The notes beneath the pieces were generated by a model. It saw nothing but the letters and a program-made list of their open reading frames with translations. It did not search any database and was not told where the DNA came from. Of a stretch of 64,000 nt of DNA, positions 12,881-24,960 are shown piece after piece. Origin of the DNA: Vanilla planifolia. Taxonomy: Eukaryota > Streptophyta > Magnoliopsida > Asparagales > Orchidaceae. Where the stretch lies: contig CM043870.1 in the NCBI GenBank assembly GCA_023846275.1, positions 13,835,527 to 13,899,526 of the forward strand. The letters are read 5' to 3'. Within the stretch, counting starts at the first letter, position 1, and each line of letters opens with the position of its first letter. The translations under genes were made by a program, and so were the position numbers.

Positions 12881-14439
12881 CATGTTTTGGGTGGATGAAA
12901 TGAAATCGAAATTAGAGCAATGCTTTTATAGTAGGGATTGTTACCATAAAAGGGAACTTGAGACAAACAATCACCTTCATTTTGAAGATGGCATAATTTT
13001 TATATAATGCATTTTTACAAGAGATAATTCTAACACAACCAAAATGTCTCCTTTAGTTTTTTATACAGAGAAAGTACAATCAATTTTATTTCTAACTCCT
13101 AAGTAATATTGAACTTATTTATGAAGGTATGCTTGTTTATTTTATTTTTCCTTCTTGTTGAATTTTCTACAAATTCAAAAAAAATTCATGAAAATAAATA
13201 AGTTCATCATGCATAGAGCTAGTTAAGGAATTATCATTCTCGACTTCAAAATCTTTTTATTCCATATTACAAATACAAGGGTTATGGTTTAATTATTTTA
13301 TGATGGAACAATCTACTCAAACCCACTGTCTTAAAGCAATCTTATAAGTTTGCAAACTTCCATAGCACCATCCTTTAATTAAACAACAAACTGGCACATT
13401 CAAATTGTTAATCATCACTATTTTTTAATTGAAATATTGCCCCATCTACAATAGCTCTTATGCATGAAAATTTTGTAGCACACTCTTTTGCTTTAGTAAA
13501 ACTACTAATCATTGTACATTAAAATTTTCACTATCTATTACTTATTAATTGAAATATTTCCCCACATACATTAGTTGTTTACAATGTACTTTATAATTCG
13601 TTATTATTAGTGAATACTTCATAGAATACCTACATCAAATTTGAAATAAAAATTTTTTAAATTATTTTTTTTGTTTGAAACATAACAAGTGCTACTACGA
13701 AAAAAACAAATTTGTTAGCTTATGAACATTCAAAATATCATAAGAATGTTTGGTTGTATTATGCCTAATTTATATTTTATTAAATGCATAACATGTAGTT
13801 TTAACACTTTCTAATAAAAAAATAATAATTTAATTACACTTCTTTAGCATTAACATTGACATTTGTACTTGTGTTTAATTTCTTCAATCTATTGACAAAT
13901 TCTTTTAGAGGAAGTGATGATCCAATAGGTATTCTTTAATTCTTACTTTAAACTAAACATTTGGAACATAAAAAATCCAAAATTTCTGGCATGATAGCTA
14001 CAGAAAAACAACAAATCAAAATTAAAATTATTTAAAAATTTAAAGCAAGATCTTGAAAAAAGTATAAGCATCATTTTTCTTTATCAATAGTAAAACTCAT
14101 GTAAAAAAAATAAATTCACCAAGAATGAAAAATTAAAATTTTTTAACTCTTGGGCAATATGAATGAATTGGAAGAAATAATTCCATGTGAAGTAGGTTTA
14201 ATGGTCTAATTGGTGAAACCATAATGACATGTTCAAAGGATTCATGAGTTTGATTTCATAGTTTGAAAGCAAGAAATCTTATTAAAATTGAAGTTTAATA
14301 ATCATTTAACCTTTCTAATTTTAAAACTTTTTTAAGGAAGAAACACTAGCTCGCCCAATTCATTGATGACATAGCCACGGACCATGACATAAAGATTAAA
14401 GACATTTTATTTTAGCATTATCAAATATAGAGTAATTAT
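12881..14439. other. AT-rich spacer, no gene recognised
   Basis: No coding or RNA feature was seen. Short runs such as gtgctactacgaaaa near 13,692 recall termini of CACTA-type transposons, but I found no partner inverted repeat. Confidence 0.5.
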
Positions 14440-14444
14440 TATAT
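14440..14444. repeat. Target-site duplication, left copy (TATAT)
   Basis: TATAT immediately precedes the LTR and recurs at 17,527-17,531 immediately after it. The flank is itself AT-rich, so this match is weaker evidence than the one at the second LTR. Confidence 0.75.
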
Positions 14445-14898
14445 TGTTATACCCGGTAAAATATTATAGGTTTAATCTTCAATAATTAAATTATGGCTTG
14501 GATGATTTCAAATCGATAGTAGGATGAGCCAGGAGCTCAATTGGAGGCTATTAGAATTTCTGAAATTTTCTAGGGATTTTCCGGAGCACCGAGGTAAATT
14601 TTAAGTAATTTTCCCTGTTTAATTAGATTTATTGGATTTTTAGAAATTCGAAAATCCATTTAAATTAAACCGGAAATTGGTTTTTACCGCGCGTGAACCG
14701 GACCGGAGCGGTTCACCGAAGGCGGGGGCGGTTCGCCGAGTGCGTTTGCGCGTGCGTTTGGATAAGCCGCGGATAAGCGGATCGGACGGACGAGATCAGC
14801 GGTGGAGATTAACCGGCTGATCGGGTGTTAAGCGGCGTTTTAGAAGGTCAACCGGCGCTTAATGGGTTCTTAACGGGTTATTACCGGTTTAAGCGGGG

Positions 14899-14905
14899 TA
14901 TTTAA
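14899..14905 (+). promoter_or_regulatory. Degenerate TATA box of solo LTR copy 1
   Basis: TATTTAA occupies the place of TATATAA in the inverted copy (55,963-55,969). The flanking sequence, an accggtttaagc-like block before and an agggtttcgaacg block after, is shared by both copies. One substitution may have weakened this promoter. Confidence 0.6.
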
Positions 14906-15814
14906 CCCGAACCGTTTCGACCCTTAGGGTTTCGAACGGCGGCCGGAGACGAGGCATTCGCGGCGGACGGCGATATTTTCCGGCAGCCTTTCAAGGGGCT
15001 TTTTGTACCTGGAGGTTCGCGTGATCGAGGAGAATCGATTGGTACCGGTTTCGTTCGGCGAGGAGCAGCGGTTGGTCGCGTGCGAGCTTCACCGTCGCGA
15101 CCGTCGCCGGAGAAGAAAAAGGTAGGAAATTCAGTTTAAATTTCGTTAATTAGCGAATTAAAAATATGAATTACTTTGCAATTAACTACCAGAGCATGTG
15201 AATTGTGTTTTTTTTTGAAAGTGATTAATGCAAATTATTGATTTAGCATTTTAGGGTTTTCGGAAAAAATTATACCCGTCAAATTGGAAATTTTACCGAG
15301 CAATTGATGATTCTATTATGGACTTTAATCATGTTAAGATTGTATCAAATGCTGAAAATTGTTTAATTTCATAGATTGTTTGTTTAATTTCATAAATTGT
15401 TAAATGAGGATCGGATGAAAACTTCGGCGGGAAATTTGATTGAATCTTAGAAATTAGTGGCATTATTGACAAATTAGGATAGTATGAACATCGGATTTTG
15501 CTTCTCCTTGATCTCGGTCGCCGGAAATCGACGGGGAAAACGGAATTTCCCGGAGGAATCGTCGGCTAGGGTTTCGCAGGCGCCGGGCGGAGGAAGGAGA
15601 TGGATTAGATTAATTTCAGCTTAGTTAATTAAATAATTGTAATTAATTAATAATTAATAATATTTAAATACTAAACGTCTGCTGGAAAATTTGATTTAAA
15701 GGTTCGGCCGGTGGGTTCGCGGTTCAGCGCGGGTTTTCCGAACCGGCAGCGAAACCCGGTTCAGCGGAACGCGGGCGCGGACGAACGGCGGAGGAAAAAA
15801 CTTAATTCGGAAAT

Positions 15815-15922
15815 TAATCCGAATTTTTGGAAAATATGTGGAATTTTTTTTAATCCGAATTTTCGGAAAATATGTGGAAAAATTTTTAATCCGAATTTTC
15901 GGAAAATATGTGGAATTTAAAT
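15815..15922 (+). repeat. 36-bp tandem repeat, three units, in solo LTR copy 1
   Basis: The unit starting taatccgaatttt begins at 15,815, 15,851 and 15,887, an exact 36 bp period. The inverted LTR copy has a single unit here. Because 36 is a multiple of three, the repeat produces a repetitive peptide in an open frame, which I regard as accidental. Confidence 0.9.
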
Positions 15923-16388
15923 TTTTGGAAATTTATTTCAAATTTTCGGAAAAAAAAGATATATGTGGAATTTAAATTTAAAATTCGGAAATTTATTCCG
16001 AATTTCGGAAAATGGATAAAGGGCAGAAATTGAAGTTGAAATTTAAAATTTCCTGAAACGAGAAAAAGGTGATTTAGGGAAATCACATAGACAAGTTGAA
16101 AATTACTGTTGGAAATTATCCATAAATTCAGTACAGCTGGATCGGTTGGAAGGAAGTGTGACATTTGGGTAAGTGCTACCAGAATAGTCAGAATTTTGGT
16201 ATAGTTTGTGTTGCTTGGATGGCAATGGCATGGTTTGAGTCAGTTTACTCAGTGTTGGCATATTTCACGGATTGGCATATTGGACCGGACTACTATAGAC
16301 CCTATATGATGTTTTAGGGTAGTTGTGGTAGGTAACTGTGCGGTTCAAACTTAGCTTCCACAGTGTACATGTGACTGGTAGGCGCCAT

Positions 16389-16660
16389 GCGTGTTTCGAG
16401 TGGGCGAATCCCACTGGCATGCTACCTGGAACCCCAGGCTAGGTTGTGATGCGTGTTTCGAGTGGGCGAATCCCACTGGCATGCTTTGCCTAGGCGCCAT
16501 GCGTGTTTCGAGTGGGCGAATCCCACTGGCATGCTATATAGACGCTGAGGTGTCGGGTGCTAGGCGTTATGATGCGTGTTTCGAGATGGGCAATCCCACT
16601 GGCATGCTTTGCCTAAGCACCGTGCATGTTTCGAGATGGGCGATCCCACTGGCATGCTAC
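16389..16660 (+). repeat. Five-copy repeat with a 34-bp core in solo LTR copy 1
   Basis: A core starting gcgtgtttcgagtgggcga and ending cccactggcatgc begins at 16,389, 16,451, 16,501, 16,574 and 16,624; the last two have agatgggc variants. Spacers differ, so the starts are 62, 50, 73 and 50 bp apart. The other LTR copy has only two cores (about 54,249-54,336, 50 bp apart). Confidence 0.9.
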
Positions 16661-17469
16661 CTGGAAGCCCAGAGGAGAGCTACTCTGGTGTGATTGGGGT
16701 GACTGTGGTTGGTCGGAGTCTGGGACTGAGAGTGCCTTTCCACCCTACATTGTTATGCTGTATTCCTATACTTTTGCTATTATCCTTCTCTTGCATGTGA
16801 GTTTTTACTAGCTGTCTTTCCTACTGGGCGTAGCTCATTCCTTTTTATCTATATTTTTCCAGTGGCTCGGCAGACTTGACGCCACCCAGCTTTAGGTGGG
16901 ATCGTGATCAGTAGGCTAGTGGAGGAGATCTGATCTGTGATTATCCGAGACATTCTGGTTAGTTGATTGTTGCTGTTGGATGTATTCAGTGAGACTGTTA
17001 TTTTTATGTCTTGTATTATGTGAGGGTGATTCTGACTTATGTATCTAGTTGGATGATATTGTATTTGTTGGACTTGGATCTTATTCTTGTGATGTGATGT
17101 AGTTTCCATTCACTGTTTTACTTTATTGTCTTGGTGGTATAGTGTGTGGAGTGTCATATTTTATCTGAGGATGTTATGTATTTTATTTTTGATGGTGAGG
17201 TCATTACATGACTATGGAACTTAACCGTGGGGGTTCAGACTTCTATTAGACCGGTTCTCCTATCGGTATGGGTTAGGAGTATTGGGTCTAGCAGGAGTAA
17301 CATTGCGCGAGTTCATCTGTTAATTCAGGAGTCATGAACCTGATTTGACGGTGTACCCGGGAGATGGGATCCACATTGTTAAGGAAAGTAGGTGTGTAAT
17401 GATGTGTTATATCCTATGTTTTCGTAGGCTACTCAGGTTGGTATGGGACGATCTGAGCTGTCTATATGT

Positions 17470-17485
17470 AAAAAAAAAAAAAAAA
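17470..17485. repeat. Poly-A tract near the LTR 3' end
   Basis: Sixteen A residues lie 41 bp before the LTR end. The inverted copy has 21 T at the matching place (53,418-53,438), so the tract is a family trait with variable length. Confidence 0.9.
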
Positions 17486-17526
17486 TGTATGCCAAAAATC
17501 AGCCTAGGAAAAAATGGGGTGTAACA

Positions 17527-17531
17527 TATAT
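17527..17531. repeat. Target-site duplication, right copy (TATAT)
   Basis: This matches 14,440-14,444 and directly follows the CA terminus of the solo LTR. Confidence 0.75.
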
Positions 17532-20500
17532 ATATTTATATGTATATTATAACCTCTAAATTAAGTAAATTTTATCCCATTATAATGATCAATGGCACAT
17601 TTTGAGGATGAAAAGTTTCGTGAAATCTACTATTACATCAAAGGGAAATACTACAAAGGTTATTTGTTTTTACGACATCGCAAAGAGCTGTAGAAATTTG
17701 ACATCTAACTGTAATGTTTAGCAGTTGCACCAAAGGTCTTGAAACCACCACACAAGATCTTTCACGATTTAAGATTGGAAAGCATACAGCTCATTTGTTT
17801 GCTGCATGAAATATTGTGGCAACGCATGCTTCCAATTGCACTTGAATGACGACATAACAAGAATGCATTCTTATTGATTCTGTTGAACACAAAAGTCTGC
17901 CACTGACAACATTAGTGTGTCTAAAACCATATCTGCTTCATATGCTTTTTCACTTCCATTCATAAAGAGAAGGTTTGCAAACAAAGATTTCCACATTCTA
18001 CCATTGGTTTTGAAACGCCTAATTTTGCAAAAACGAATTGTAGCAATATTTGTGGATGTGTTGTAGTAGTATGAATTATAACAATGCTTTTTAACATAAG
18101 GTGATCATAGCACTCGCACCTTATGTGAAGACATATTTTCATAGCAATACTTTTTTAGGAATACTATTTCACACATTTTGTGCATATACAACAATGTGTT
18201 TTCTTCCTACACTATTTTTTTTTATATATCTTATCATTTTGGTGCTAATAAAAATTACATTTAAGATATTCTTTTTAAATAGGAAAATATTCCTTAAATA
18301 ATTTTAAACTCATTTTTGAAGTCACTAAATGCATTTTCTTGTACATCAAGTGTTTTCCTTTTGATGTTAGTAGCATCCATGATCAAAGGAGTCAAGTCAT
18401 CTTTAGTCTAGAACTAGATTATTGACAAATTTATTTAATCTCATTTCTTGGAATTAGTGCAACTTTGGTCTCTCTAATTGTATTCTTAAAGACGCAATCA
18501 TAAAATGAATTTGTTAGTTACTAATAAATGTTTGACTTTTTTGTATTTATGTAGTCTTAGATCATGAATGTACCAAATCTATAGCACTCCAGGGATATTA
18601 CATTTGAAATGATAAGAACATTGGAGACCAACTCTTAAGGGTGGCTTAACTTGCAAAAGCTACACATAGGAAAGAATAACTCATCATATTCATTCATTGC
18701 TAAAACATGTCTTTGAGGACATAATGTTTTCTAGATTTGCATTAGATTAATTGTACTATCATTAACTGCTATTTTAGAATGAATTTATTTTATAGAATAA
18801 GGAAAATAAACTTAAAATAGGCCATCTACATTCTAGCCTAATAATTATACAATACGATATCTCAAATCACACTTGTATGGGCTAGACTCTAGCTTAACCC
18901 AACAACTGAAGTTTATTATTACCATGGAATTGTATACGTACAATGGGTACAGGTGTTACCACCATCTAAATAATGGATAAGAAGTGCATACTTAGTTATA
19001 CAAGGTATCAATCTTTTACTTATGTCATACATTCTCTAAGCATCAATTTTCCCCCAATTTCATGTCAGTAAGAGTTTTCATTCATATTTGTGTATAACAT
19101 ATTTAATATTAGGTACTACAATATGTAAGATATGTTATAATAAGCTATATGCATTTATTATGTGACATTGATATGGCACAAACACAATCATTTAATATAG
19201 CCACCCAAATTATTGTTCTTATAAGATAACCTATGTTCAGATGTTCTTATTGTTAAATTGTGCAAGTAAGGCAATAAACTTGTTAATGTAAATAGTCAAG
19301 TCCTATATCATCTTACTTTATAGATATTGGAATCACATCTATATGATCCACTTTTACGTAGGTCATAGGAAAAGATTGATATTAAGCAATTGTGAGATTT
19401 CAATAATCATATCGTCTGAGCACACTAATTTGTATAATTGATGTTCTTCATTAAACTATCAGAATGTTCAATGCATTAGTATTCTATGATTCATTTTTTA
19501 TCATTAATAAGTGCAGAATAGTTAGGATAAATATTGTCACAATACCATCTGAAAGCAATGAACATTATCAATTGTTGTGGTTTTAGTGGGTTAGTAATTG
19601 CATTATCATGCAAATTTTTTTCTTATATCATCACATCACAACAAATTTTCAAGATCGTGTCTCTTAGAAAAATAAAAATATAATGTCGTGAGATGATCAA
19701 TTGAAACTATAAATATATTATCAATTGAAACTATAAATATCAACTACATTATACTAGTTTAATCTAAGAGATGCTCCAGAATGAAATATATGTATAAGGA
19801 CTTAAGCACTAAGCTACATCTTTGTGATGTATTTTATGAAGAACTATCTTGAAAGAATACTTCTAGACATTTTGGGGAATTAAGGTGTTCTTTTCCTTTT
19901 CCAGCATCCTAATAAGATATTGTTCATGTACTAATAATAACAAAACCATGAGAGTGTAACCACCATTTTAGTAGACTTTGGAAAGCCTAACTAGCTACCA
20001 AATGATCCATAATTGGCTTTAGTTTTAACATTACATTAAATAGAGTATGGTTTTGAATAGAAGAAGCTATTGTTAGAATTTGGAAAATCTTAAGTTTAAG
20101 GAAAGAGCTAAATCACAAACTCAATTGATTATAGCTATATCATCTTTTGATTTCCACTTGATCTACAAACTTTTTTATTTTTTGATTAATATTGGTAATA
20201 TCATATTATTATTACCATATTTCTTAGTGTCACATTTATTAAAAATGGATTAAATGTACATGTTTTTCATTTGTTGCTTATGAAAAGAGCTATATTTATT
20301 TGTCTAGCAAAATTTGTAAATTCTTTTGGTGACTTATTTAAGCGCCACTGATGCAGTTGGTCAACTCTTACCTACAATGATAAAAACATGTCGTTAGTGG
20401 AAGCTCATTTAGGTTTTTAATGGTAGACATAAGCACTAACTAAGACTAGCCCTCAAAAAAACATGGATGTACATTTTCTCATTTGTTGTTTGTGTTTTCT

Positions 20501-21015
20501 TCTTCAGTTTTTTTATATTGCAGTAATGGTTCTTCTGATAGTTCAAAAAAAAATAGAAGTAGTTTTAAAACATTTGTTTCTTGATATTGTATAAATGCCA
20601 CAAGTTACACCCTCTTGTAGTATTTGTTCCTTTCCAAATTTAATGAGAAGTATTAGAGGAATTTTTTGACAAATAAAGAAATTTCTATAACAAGATCCTT
20701 AAGGCTCCTTCACTTATAGAGGACAATTCTGCTTTGAGTGAAGGAACATCATCTCATGAATTTGCTTTATTGAAATGTTAATATTATTTGTAATACTAAA
20801 GTAAGATGTGCTTATTTTTTAATCTATCAATCTAAAATTTTTTGGTTCCAATTGAACATAATTTTGCTTACCTAACTAAATTACTAAATATTCAAAAAGT
20901 TAGAATGTACCTTTGCTATGCAACTCCTAAGAAAAAGCACAAAGTGTTGCTGAACACTTAGGCCATGAATATTTTATATTTTAGATTACCTAAACATAAC
21001 TCCATCATGCGTATC
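17532..21015. other. AT-rich spacer, no gene recognised
   Basis: No feature with family support was found. A 24-bp direct duplication (atcaattgaaactataaata) starts at 19,696 and 19,720. Short frames at 17,960-18,142 (minus) and 18,101-18,301 (plus) overlap each other and resemble nothing I know. Confidence 0.5.
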
Positions 21016-21019
21016 AAGT

Positions 21020-21420
21020 ATTCTCATGATTTGGTCTAAACTTGAGGTTGCTTAAGAATATACATAGCAAGCGAAATAGAATAAGATCAATATGCTAATT
21101 AATGAATATGTGTTATGTAGAATGAGTCATGATGAAACTATAGAATCAATGTTCACTTGCTTCAAAAATATTATCAATGGATTATCTAATATTAGAATAT
21201 TGTTTTTTATGTCAAAAAAAATTTTTAAAACTCTATTTATATTCTAATATACTTTAAACATGATAAAAGATATTTCTATCTAGTAACTAGTTCTATTTCT
21301 TGGAAAGCTCCTCATTAATGGAGTTAAGCTTGTGTGGAATAGTAGAACAAAAATAAATGAAGGAGAAGAATAAGAAAAACAAGAACCTCTTTCTTTTGTG
21401 GTGGACTTTAACTTGTATTC
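21020..21420 (+). pseudogene. Copia-2: gag core (decayed)
   Basis: The plus strand around 21,027-21,200 reads a WSKLEVA-like run, then KINMLINEYVLCRMSHDETI, then FTCFKNIINGL. The order and spacing are those of the gag core of plant copia elements (SKLEVT, INMLVHEYELF, FTRFTDIINGL). Two stops lie between the first blocks, and the frame breaks after the NGL block. It resembles the copia-1 gag in this window, but the two have drifted far apart. Upstream I could find no PBS or LTR end. Confidence 0.75.
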
Positions 21421-22085
21421 TGACTCACTGATCTCTTACATGGTAGTTGCCATCTGTAAAGAGCCATCTAGATTATATAACATGTGAAATATATGAAGAA
21501 AAGTTTCCTATGCAATGAAGCAAAAGGGTGGGATGACACAAACCAAGGATAACTATTGTCATGATTATACATTACCTTGGCACTAAAGGCCCAACTACCC
21601 ACACTATAGGGAAAGAGACGAGAAGTTTTAATAATAAAAGAAGATATTTGAATTGAAAATCTTATTGAGTGATTTTGATAACTAAACATCCAATGAGGAA
21701 GTTAGGAAGGAGAGCTTGATTTGTTCATTTGTTAAGGTTGGCAAGTTTGAAATTTTTTCTAATAATGTGGTGCGGTCCACCACTTATTCTTCATCTTCAA
21801 ATAAATTATGAAGGATAGTAAAATTATATTTCGATAAAGTACAACAAATTAGCTACAAAGTCTACTATGTTAGAACAAGGATATGAGGATTATGTGAGAA
21901 TCAAAATGAAAAGAATGCAAACTATTTACCAGAAGTAAAAAATATAGGGTATGAAGTGGGTACCATGATAATAAAAAATACAGTGGTAACTTGAGAATTG
22001 TAAAACATTAAAGGAAAACATTTAAATTATAACATATTATTAATAAAGTATAGTGTTATAACTCTTTTAATATTTCAAATGCAAA
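21421..22085. other. Unresolved part of copia-2 between gag core and knuckle
   Basis: The gag C-terminal part should lie here, but I could follow no frame. The minus-strand open frame at 21,468-21,689 looks like a chance shadow. Confidence 0.4.
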
Positions 22086-22089
22086 AGGA

Positions 22090-22345
22090 ATTAAGTGCCA
22101 TTATGGCATTAAGATTGGCCATTTAGTTTCACATTATAAAATTAAGTGAAATGCTAGTTCAAAGTTCTTTTGTATTTGCATGGATTCAAAAAGTTATCAT
22201 AAATTACCAAGACATTTTGGAGCCAATGATGCATGAGTCTCCAAGACTAATGTTCGAATTTGCTTTGTATGTGCCATCATTGACTACCTTCGGAGGGTTT
22301 AGGGCGCCAAAATAGTGAGTGGATGCATTGACTCATTGCTAGGCA
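22090..22345 (+). pseudogene. Copia-2: zinc knuckle and protease start (decayed)
   Basis: Near 22,095-22,150 the plus strand reads IKCHYGIKIGHLVSHYKIK, which follows the copia gag knuckle spacing with first Cys and His kept and the second and last Cys replaced by Gly and Tyr. About 165 bp on, near 22,310-22,355, a VSGCIDSLLG run followed by LHFSS takes the place of the protease start (DSGCSRHMTG then L-FSS), with the catalytic Asp lost. Order and distance fit a copia element on the plus strand about 1 kb after the gag core. No integrase or RT follows. Confidence 0.6.
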
Positions 22346-24750
22346 TTCTTCATTTTTCATCCACCTAAAGGAATATGATGAATCAAAAATTACCATAAAA
22401 AAATGCCAAGAAAGAAGTCAATGGAAAGAGTGCATTTGGAATCACTCACACCACAAAAATGAATGGTCTTCATTGTACAAGATTTGTTGTGCAATGCCTT
22501 AAATTATTTGTCTTAGGTTTTTCTATTTTGTTTAATTCAATTGAATACATTATTTGTAGAGACGTCATTCTTCTAATTATTACACATAATAAACATAATA
22601 CCTAAGTGATATAATTACACATGTTTGTTAGAGTAATGGCCATGTCCATGGATCTTAACAAATTTTAAAATAATTCACATCCACTTTTAAACCTAAAAAG
22701 AAAATAAGAACTTGAACACCACTATTGTTCTTGCACACATAATTATTTTGTCCAATCAATCCTACATGCCTAGGAGATAAGACATTTGCATTACTTATGG
22801 CCGATTACTTCTTATGATTGACTTTAGTGTTGTTTCTAAGACCAGAGAAAGAGGTTTTTAAAAAGTTTATAGATTTAAAACTAGGTGTTACACCACTTTT
22901 TTTCTAGCCTATACAAGACATGAATAACCAAATTCTTCACCCTCCACTAGAATTTGTTCTTAGTGCATTCATGCTAAATTATTGTTCTTACTAGCTTTGG
23001 TGTTTTCATGCTTAACATTATTACATCCAATTGTAAAGCTAGGCTCATCAAGCACACTTTAACTAACCCAATGTTGTGGAAGAACTATCCTTGGCAACGT
23101 GAATCCTACAAATTAGAAAACTTTAATTTTGCATTATTCATGCAATTATTTTAAAATATTGGATTCCCTTACTTGGAATCAAGAGTACATATGATGTACT
23201 AGATTGTAGAGCATGCATCCTATCGAGAAATCAAGTAGAAGTTTTCATTTATGATTTTAAAGAGGAAGTTGGATATTTAAACCTTAATTATTTCCTTGTC
23301 TAGAGGTTTTGAGAAACCCTTTATGAACTCATAGCAGGGATGTCGTGACCATGACAAAAAAAGATAAGGTGGCCTAGCCATGAGTAAGAAGAGAAGAAAT
23401 AAACATTAAAATTTGAAAAAAGACACGATAGTCATTGTAGGTGCCTCTTACATGGTTCCAAAGGATGGATGAACCTTGAGATTACAAAATAAAATGTAGA
23501 CAAAATCTAGGTAATTGGACCAACTATGTTGCTAATGAATGCATATGATTTCATTAAAATATAATTATGTTGTAAATTGTAGTCATCCTTTTATTTAACT
23601 CTAATATAAGAAGAAAGTAGTAAATTGAGGCATGTAGTTTTTCTTATATTTGCTAAAGGAATGCCTAAGATTTATCTTATGCAATCTCCACATTATAATA
23701 TAAATAGATCAAGGAATATTAAATATTCTCCCACTCTAAAGATTGATGTTTGGGTTTTATGGTTAATTAAATGATTAAGTAAAGATCATTTAAAGATTCA
23801 TCAAATCATTTACAAATTTTGAAATTTCGTTGATCTTTTTTTCCAAGGTTGCCTTACCAAAAAATAGAAGATTTCTAACTTTAATTTTGTGTGCATTTTG
23901 GTTGTTTAGTTATGTTGTGTTGCATGAAAATTAAAATTAAAATCTATGTATAGAGAATGGCATAATCTTCATTGCTCTTTGTTAGAAAAATAATAGAACT
24001 AAATTTCTAAGATTATATAAATTATTCCTACCAAGCTTTTCAAGATATCATGTTATGTGAAAAATAAATTTTATGAATACAAGTGATGAAATCCTTAAAG
24101 TTTTGCAATAGAATATACCATACTTGGTTAAGATTTCTACAATTAACCTTGATAAACCTAGTTTTAAACTTGAATGCATGGAATGTTGAGAAGATATATT
24201 TATAAACATGAGACCTTGATAAATAATTGGTTAAAGTCAATTTTTTGTAATTTAATCATAGCATAAACCATAAACATTAGGGCAATTCTTGAAAACATAA
24301 TCAAACCCCTAAGGACTTCATTTAGCCAATTATTTCCTTAGGTTGTAGTTAAGCTTGTAACATGACTTGCTAATGTCATAAAAAGCTCATCTTATACATT
24401 ATTTTGATCTAAATGATTTCTAGGGTGAGTTACTACACTTCGTTTTAAAATGGAAAGCATAAAAGGACTCACTTTAAACATTAGAAGAAGGCTTGGTTGG
24501 TTTAGGTCATGAATAGCTAACAAGAATATGTTGGTTTTTGATAATACTATTGAGGGTTAAGGATAGTTTTAGATTTATGATGATTATCATGGACATTGAT
24601 TAATCTTAGGATTGGTTTTAAATAGCTTAAACACATTTAGGTGGAGCCCTCAAATGTGGTCATTTAAATGGTAATGTTTGGGTAACCTATGAAAATTAGT
24701 TTTTTTTAATTTAGTTAAAACCATTTGTTACCTTAAATAAGATGTTTAAG
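22346..24750. other. AT-rich spacer, no gene recognised
   Basis: I could not follow copia-2 into this stretch and saw no other family. Frames are short and unsupported (for example 24,040-24,240, minus). Confidence 0.5.
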
Positions 24751-24756
24751 GATAAT

Positions 24757-24960
24757 ATGAAACCTTAACATGCCATAAATGATACCATGGGCTTAGATGA
24801 AACCCTAGGGTGCCTTAGATATAACCTTTTATGGATTAGATGAAACCAAAAGATACCCTAGATAAGACATATATAATTTACATGAAACCTTATGGTACTT
24901 TACATAACACTTTTAAAGTGTTTTCATGAAACAACAATGAATCTTAGATACAAAAATTAT
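24757..24960 (+). repeat. Degenerate minisatellite, about 42-bp period, five units
   Basis: The anchor atgaaac begins at 24,757, 24,797, 24,840, 24,882 and 24,926, so spacings are 40, 43, 42 and 44 bp. Each unit continues with a c-ta-gg-t-cc-tagata-like run. A weaker partial unit precedes the first. Confidence 0.75.

Larger units (their letters stand above)
14445..17526 (+). mobile_element. Solo LTR of a Ty3/gypsy-like family, copy 1 (3,082 bp)
   Basis: The element starts TGTTATACCCGG and ends GGGGTGTAACA, with TG...CA termini and a 5 bp TATAT duplication on both sides. No internal region is attached, so this is a solo LTR left by recombination between two LTRs. A second copy lies inverted at 53,378-56,373 and matches over nearly its whole length. 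The orientation given is from a TATA-like box near 14,900. The sequence is far richer in GC and CpG than its surroundings, especially 14,690-15,120. Internal tandem repeats lie at 15,815-15,920 and 16,389-16,660. Long LTRs of about 3 kb occur in Del/Tekay-type gypsy elements, but without an internal region I cannot assign the lineage. Open frames inside it (for example at 15,711, 16,391, 16,576 and 16,626) are products of in-frame repeats and GC content, not genes. Confidence 0.92.

Noticed and set aside
15711..15920. Frame with a repeated NPNFRKICG peptide
   Set aside because: A 36-bp repeat stays in frame by arithmetic; the other LTR copy has one unit and no such frame.
16391..16811. Overlapping plus-strand frames with repeated SHWHA-like peptides
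   Set aside because: They are translations of the 34-bp core repeats of the LTR in different frames, with no sign of coding selection.
13690..18080. Sequences such as gtgctactacgaaaa (13,692) and tactacaaagg (17,649) with ttgtagtagtat (18,060), resembling CACTA transposon ends
   Set aside because: No matching pair with a clean target duplication could be defined, and the similarity is short.
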